A stretch of DNA of 64,000 nt from Nocardia macrotermitis (lineage in GTDB: Bacteria > Actinomycetota > Actinomycetes > Mycobacteriales > Mycobacteriaceae): assembly GCF_009604405.1 (NCBI RefSeq), contig NZ_WEGK01000021.1, forward strand, positions 53,425-117,424, given 5' to 3'. Shown here piece after piece: positions 60,286 through 64,000 of this stretch. A program made the translations under genes and the position numbers. The notes beneath the pieces were generated by a model. It was not told the origin of the DNA. It did no database searches and saw only the letters and a list, made by a program, of their open reading frames with translations. The stretch's first letter is position 1; every line of letters begins with the position of its first letter.

Positions 60286-61320
60286 GTGGAGCCGACCGGA
60301 ACGGACCTCATGTCGCGGGCGCAGGCCGGTGACGGCGAGGCATTTCGAGCGCTGACCGAGCCGCACCGCCGCGAGCTACAGGTGCACTGCTACCGGATGC
60401 TCGGTTCGTTCCAGGATGCCGAGGACGCGCTCCAGGACACGATGCTCGCCGCGTGGCGAGGTCTCGAACGATTCGACCGGCGTGCCGCGGTGCGGACCTG
60501 GCTGTATCGCATCGCCACCAATCGGTGTCTCGACGTGCTGCGCGCTGCCCGGCGACGTCCCGCCCGGCAGTGGGACGTCCCGGGAATCGAACCACCCGAA
60601 CCCACCGGTTTCGGCGAAATCCATTGGCTCGAGCCCTATCCCGATGAGCTTCTGGAAGGCGCGATGACGGTGCCGCTCGGTCCGGAGGCGCGCTACGAGC
60701 AGACAGAATCCATATCTCTGGCCTTCGTGACCGCCCTGCAGATCCTGCCGCCGCGTCAGCTCGCGGTCCTCGTCCTGCGCGACGTCCTCGGATTCCACGC
60801 CGACGAAGTGGCCGAAATGCTGGACACGACAGTCGAATCGGTCAAGAGTGCCCTCAAACGCGCGCGAGCGGGAATGCAGCGCGGACCGCTCACGGCCCGA
60901 GAGCGACCGCCCGCGGGCGACTCACCCGCCGAGGACGCGATCGTGGCGAAGTTCGTCAGCGCTTACGAATCCGCCGATATCGACGCGCTGGTGGCCCTGT
61001 TCACCGACGACGTCTTCATGTCGATGCCGCCGTTGCCGCTGGAATACCGGGGCCGGGACATCGTGACCCGATTCTTCGCACTCATTTTCGGCTCGGCCGA
61101 CGGATACGACCTGGTGCCGACGCGCGCCAACGGGCAGCCCGCATTCGGGGTCTACCGGCGCCCCGCGATCGGTCCGGACGGAGCCGGCCTGTTCGTCCTC
61201 ACGCTCACCGGCGACCGAATCAGCGCCATGACCCGCTTCGAGGGCACCGTGCTGCCCAGTTTCGGATTGCCCCAGACATTGCCTGGACACGCAGCGCCCG
61301 ATTCCGACCGGCGGGCGTGA
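60286..61320 (+). CDS. ECF sigma factor with SnoaL-like C-terminal domain (SigG/SigX5-like)
   Basis: The 344-residue protein has sigma region 2 (EPHRRELQVHCYRMLGSFQD, then DALQDTMLAAWRGLERF), region 4 (LPPRQLAVLVLRDVLGFHADEVAEMLDTTVESVKSALKRAR) and a C-terminal SnoaL/NTF2 domain of about 130 residues (KFVSAYESADIDALVALFTDDVFMSMPPLP). The layout fits the ECF group with a fused SnoaL regulator, such as the SigG/sigma-X5 type. No anti-sigma gene is adjacent, consistent with control by the fused domain. The start is uncertain; GTG 60286 has GAGG eight bases upstream, ATG 60253 does not. Confidence 0.9.
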   Translation: MEPTGTDLMSRAQAGDGEAFRALTEPHRRELQVHCYRMLGSFQDAEDALQDTMLAAWRGLERFDRRAAVRTWLYRIATNRCLDVLRAARRRPARQWDVPGIEPPEPTGFGEIHWLEPYPDELLEGAMTVPLGPEARYEQTESISLAFVTALQILPPRQLAVLVLRDVLGFHADEVAEMLDTTVESVKSALKRARAGMQRGPLTARERPPAGDSPAEDAIVAKFVSAYESADIDALVALFTDDVFMSMPPLPLEYRGRDIVTRFFALIFGSADGYDLVPTRANGQPAFGVYRRPAIGPDGAGLFVLTLTGDRISAMTRFEGTVLPSFGLPQTLPGHAAPDSDRRA

Positions 61321-61387
61321 TCTCAGCAGTTGACGGTGTGCCGCGTCGTGCACCGAAGCCATTCGGAGAAGATCGAAGGAGTCGACA

Positions 61388-61942
61388 ATGGCAATATTCG
61401 CGCGGAAGGTGATCGAGTACGTCCTGGTATCGGCGGACGGGGTGTACGAAGACCCGGTAGGCATGGGCGTCGGCAAATACCAGAACGAGGCATACCTGCG
61501 CGACGGCCTCGGCCTGCTCACCGCATGCGACGCAATCCTGTTCGGCCGCAACACCTATGAGGCGTTCGCCGAACTCTACGGCAACGCAACCCACAAGCCG
61601 ATGTGGGCCGACCGACTCACCACGATCCCGAAATACGTGTTCAGCTCCACCCTGGAAACAGCCGACTGGGGAAATCCGACCATCGTTCGAGGCGATGTCG
61701 TCTCCGAAGTGACCCGGCTCAAGCAGCAAGCAGGCGGAAACCTGCTGGTCCTGGGCCACGGCCGTTTCGGAGAGACCCTGCTGCGAGAGGGACTGACAGA
61801 CGTCATAGACCTCACCATCTATCCCCTGTTGATGGGCAGCGGCAAGCGGTACTTCCGAGAAGGTCAAGCCACCGAACTGACGCTCACGGCAGTCAAGACC
61901 TTCTCGAATGTCGTGAAACTGACCTACGAGACGACCGCGTAG
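61388..61942 (+). CDS. RibD C-terminal-domain (dihydrofolate reductase-like) protein
   Basis: A 184-residue RibD-C/DHFR-like protein: VLVSADGVYEDPVG, CDAILFGRNTYEAFAEL, IPKYVFSSTLETADWGN, GNLLVLGHGRFGETLLREGL and DLTIYPLLMGSGKRYFRE. It is a distant paralogue of the copy at 59525-60124. It lies 67 nt downstream of the sigma gene on the same strand, so they may share a transcript. ATG 61388 follows AAGGAGTCGACA. This sigma factor/RibD-C grouping is common in actinobacteria; the reaction is unknown. Confidence 0.88.
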   Translation: MAIFARKVIEYVLVSADGVYEDPVGMGVGKYQNEAYLRDGLGLLTACDAILFGRNTYEAFAELYGNATHKPMWADRLTTIPKYVFSSTLETADWGNPTIVRGDVVSEVTRLKQQAGGNLLVLGHGRFGETLLREGLTDVIDLTIYPLLMGSGKRYFREGQATELTLTAVKTFSNVVKLTYETTA

Positions 61943-62043
61943 TCCACTACTCCCCCAACAGGTAACGAGATCCGTTCCGCGCCAACACTACCGACCGACG
62001 TGCACCCGCGACTCCGATCACAACGCAGACCGGAACCGGACGG

Positions 62044-63114
62044 TCAGGCGATCCGCTCCAGCGCGTCCGGTGTGTCGAGATCGCCGTAAGCGGCCGAGTA
62101 TCGCTGCGCAAGCGCGAGGGCGATGTCGGGACGCTGCCACAATTCTCCGGCGCTGGCCGTACACAGCCACAGGGTCAATCCGTGTGCCACCGACGCGCGG
62201 TATCGCAGCCAGATCTCATCCATATCGGGTAGTTCGTCCGCCGGCAGAGACAGCGCATCGCGATACTCGGCGAGCAACGCATGCTCGTGGAGACGGCGAT
62301 CCCGAATGGTGAGCGCGCCCTGGAGGAAGTAGCCCACATCGAGTGACCAATTGCCGCGACGCACGACCTGCCAGTCGAGGAAGCCGACCTCGTCGCCGGG
62401 CAGTACGTAGGTATTGCCGATATGCGGATCACCGTGCAGCAACGTCTGTGACGATGTGGTCAGCGTCCGAATATAGGGGTTCCAGATGTCGGCGACCAAT
62501 GTCTCGGCGGTCAGTGCGGTGACCGTCGGTGGCGCATCGGGACCGAGCCGGTCGAAGACACGCTCGATCGGCGCCGCGTCCATGGCTCCCCACGGCTGAA
62601 AGGGTTCGAGCCAGTCGAGCCCCGGCTCCCGTAGCACCCGTTCGCCCCAGAATCGACCATGCAGCCGGCCCAGCCCGCGCACACCCGCCTTGGCCTGTTC
62701 GACGGTCATCGGCCGGGTGGCATCACGCATGTCGGCTCCCCGAGCGGCCAAGTCCTCCATCACCAGACAGAAATTATCGGCGGAGACATCAATCGGCGCC
62801 GCGTAGACAGCCGGACAATCGACCGGCAGTGACACTTCGCTGCCGAACAATCGCGGCTCGTGAAACAGTCCGCTGGTGAGCTTGTGCAACGCGACATGGG
62901 CAGGATCGGCCGCCTTCACGAATACTGTCGCCGGACCGCTACCTCGCGCATAACTCAAGGCCAGACGAGCACGGCGGTTGGTTCCGTCGTCACGCAGTCG
63001 CAGCGTCACCTTCTCGACCTCCGCGCCGGGATGACGGCCGCTGATCGCGGCAGTCATCCATTGCGGGGTGACGTCTCCCCAGTCCTTCGGCACGGTCAGT
63101 TCCGAGCGCTTCAT
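62044..63114 (-). CDS. Aminoglycoside-phosphotransferase/ecdysteroid-kinase-like protein
   Basis: The 356-residue protein has the protein-kinase-like APH fold: FVKAADPAHVALHK with the ATP lysine, CLVMEDLAARGADMRD hinge, LLHGDPHIGNTYVL catalytic loop with the HGDxxxxN signature, and GFLDWQVVRRGNWSLDV with the metal Asp. Its length and C-terminal helices resemble the ecdysteroid-kinase-like group found in mycolata, where it may phosphorylate small alcohols. ATG 63114 has AAGGG eight bases upstream. It is divergent from a TetR gene with a palindrome between. Confidence 0.88.
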   Translation of the reverse strand: MKRSELTVPKDWGDVTPQWMTAAISGRHPGAEVEKVTLRLRDDGTNRRARLALSYARGSGPATVFVKAADPAHVALHKLTSGLFHEPRLFGSEVSLPVDCPAVYAAPIDVSADNFCLVMEDLAARGADMRDATRPMTVEQAKAGVRGLGRLHGRFWGERVLREPGLDWLEPFQPWGAMDAAPIERVFDRLGPDAPPTVTALTAETLVADIWNPYIRTLTTSSQTLLHGDPHIGNTYVLPGDEVGFLDWQVVRRGNWSLDVGYFLQGALTIRDRRLHEHALLAEYRDALSLPADELPDMDEIWLRYRASVAHGLTLWLCTASAGELWQRPDIALALAQRYSAAYGDLDTPDALERIA

Positions 63115-63142
63115 TACCGATCCCTTCACGCGGGAGTATTAT

Positions 63143-63157
63143 GACACACACTGTGTC
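63143..63157. promoter_or_regulatory. Operator candidate upstream of the phosphotransferase gene
   Basis: GACACA-CAC-TGTGTC is a perfect 6-3-6 palindrome, 29-43 nt upstream of the phosphotransferase start, with AT-rich flanks (TATTAT and GTATAT). It is 130 nt from the TetR start, whose product is the obvious candidate to bind it. Confidence 0.6.
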
Positions 63158-63289
63158 GTATATCTTGCTCCAGCAAGATAGCCCGACCCCGGATTGCGGC
63201 GGGTGGAATCGCACAAACGGGCTCGAAGTTCCGAGCCGCCGCGCGGACGCGGTGAGCGACCGCCGACCACGAGCACATAGGCTCATGAG

Positions 63290-63874
63290 ATGCCCGAACC
63301 ACGTGGCCGACCTCGCGATACACGACTCCATCAGCGCATTCTCGAAGCCACCCGGGAACTGCTCGCCCTGCGCGGCTACGCGGAACTCACGATGGAAAAC
63401 GTCGCCACACGGGCCGAAGTCGGGAAGAAGACCGTCTACCGGCGCTGGCCCTCGAAGGCACCCCTCGTCGCCGAGGCGGTGCTGGACGCCTACGGACGGG
63501 CAGGGTCGTTTCCCGTCGCCGACACCGGCGACATACGCGCGGACCTACGCACATGGCTCGGCGAGCACGCCGAATTCGTCGCCGAACCGCCCAATTCGAC
63601 CCTGATACGAGCCGTCATAGCCGCAGCCGCGGCGAGCCACCCCGACAGCGAGGCACTCTACGAACAACTCAACGCTCCGCAGTACAACGGATTGTTCACC
63701 CGACTGCACCACGCCGCCGTACGCGGTGAAATCCGAGCCGATGCTGACCTCGGCGCGATCGCGAACGCACTGATCGGCAGCCTGCTTCTGCAAACTTTGA
63801 CCCAGTCCCACCGTCCCGAAGACAGATTCGATGGACTACTCACCGCCCTCCTCGACGGGGTGGCAATCGACTGA
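63290..63874 (+). CDS. TetR-family regulator
   Basis: The 194-residue protein has a TetR DNA-binding domain (LHQRILEATRELLALRGYAE, then VATRAEVGKKTVYRRWPSK) with the YRRW signature of the AcrR-like group. The rest is a helical ligand domain ending DRFDGLLTALLDGVAID. Start ATG 63290 is typical for the short N-terminal extension (PEPRGRPRDTR). Divergent from the phosphotransferase; likely its repressor. Confidence 0.9.
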   Translation: MPEPRGRPRDTRLHQRILEATRELLALRGYAELTMENVATRAEVGKKTVYRRWPSKAPLVAEAVLDAYGRAGSFPVADTGDIRADLRTWLGEHAEFVAEPPNSTLIRAVIAAAAASHPDSEALYEQLNAPQYNGLFTRLHHAAVRGEIRADADLGAIANALIGSLLLQTLTQSHRPEDRFDGLLTALLDGVAID

Positions 63875-63922
63875 GCCCGGATCCACCGACCCGATTCTGA
63901 GTGGTCGGTGAGAGTGTGAATG

Positions 63923-64000
63923 GAGATGCCCTGCGAGCTGCGATGATGTGACTTGCGACGGTCATTATCAGCGAGTTCGAAGGAGCATCTCCGAAGTGAA
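63923..64000. other. Possible mobile-element end or new gene start at the window edge
   Basis: GGAGATGC at 63923-63930 and GCATCTCC at 63985-63992 are inverted copies around a 54-nt loop. AAGGAG at 63980-63985 precedes a GTG at 63996, so a gene that runs out of the window probably starts here. This arrangement resembles the leader of an insertion sequence, but the transposase lies outside, so I cannot confirm it. Confidence 0.3.

Overview
The window looks like a chromosomal segment of a mycolic-acid actinomycete, most probably Nocardia or a close relative. It has very high GC throughout, GTG and TTG starts, many 1-4 nt gene overlaps, an Mce-family gene, a secreted cutinase, an MMPL transporter, several FadD-type ligases, and many TetR, IclR and LysR regulators paired with metabolic genes. 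The genus assignment is inference from gene content. I saw no tRNA, rRNA or CRISPR array. One possible mobile-element end lies at the right border.

Layout. 1-7.4 kb: a decayed nucleotidyltransferase pair, a DHA2 drug exporter with an HxlR-like regulator, a membrane protein, an alpha/beta hydrolase, and an orphan frameshifted MceB-like gene behind a SnoaL-like gene. 7.4-14 kb: a small secreted protein, a FadD ligase, a WYL regulator divergent from a DinB protein, and a TetR-MFS operon. 14.2-21.7 kb: one 7.5-kb minus-strand gene for a giant, almost purely acidic low-complexity protein with a hydrophobic segment and a C-terminal coiled coil. 22-31 kb: hydrolases and cell-envelope functions (DLH-like, tannase-like lipoprotein, nuclease/phosphatase, cutinase, acyltransferase, FadD). 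31-40 kb: a complete histidine-utilisation locus (hutH, hutU, hutI, hutG) with a HisC-like aminotransferase, two IclR regulators and a chimeric gene remnant; four intergenic regions carry the same 16-bp operator-like motif. 40-44 kb: a RelE/DUF6247 toxin-antitoxin-like pair, an acyl-CoA dehydrogenase, and a quinone oxidoreductase divergent from a TetR gene. 44.6-52.5 kb: a seven-gene, tightly overlapping aromatic ring-cleavage operon divergent from a LysR gene. 52.8-56.9 kb: an arsenic resistance cluster (MFS, arsC, ACR3, arsI-like, divergent arsR). 57-64 kb: MMPL transporter, an ECF sigma factor between two RibD-C proteins, and a phosphotransferase divergent from a TetR gene.

How the genes work together. 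The hut genes convert histidine to urocanate, imidazolone propionate, formiminoglutamate and glutamate. The HisC-like enzyme and the hydroxyacid-dehydrogenase remnant suggest, as inference, a former transamination side route. In the aromatic operon a flavin monooxygenase would prepare a catechol-like ring, an extradiol dioxygenase would open it, and hydrolases and dehydrogenases would process the product. The arsenic genes combine arsenate reduction, arsenite efflux and probable C-As bond cleavage.

Most novel points: the giant acidic protein, the shared GTCTNNNATNNNAGAC operator of the hut locus, and the ADH/hydroxyacid-dehydrogenase chimeric remnant.
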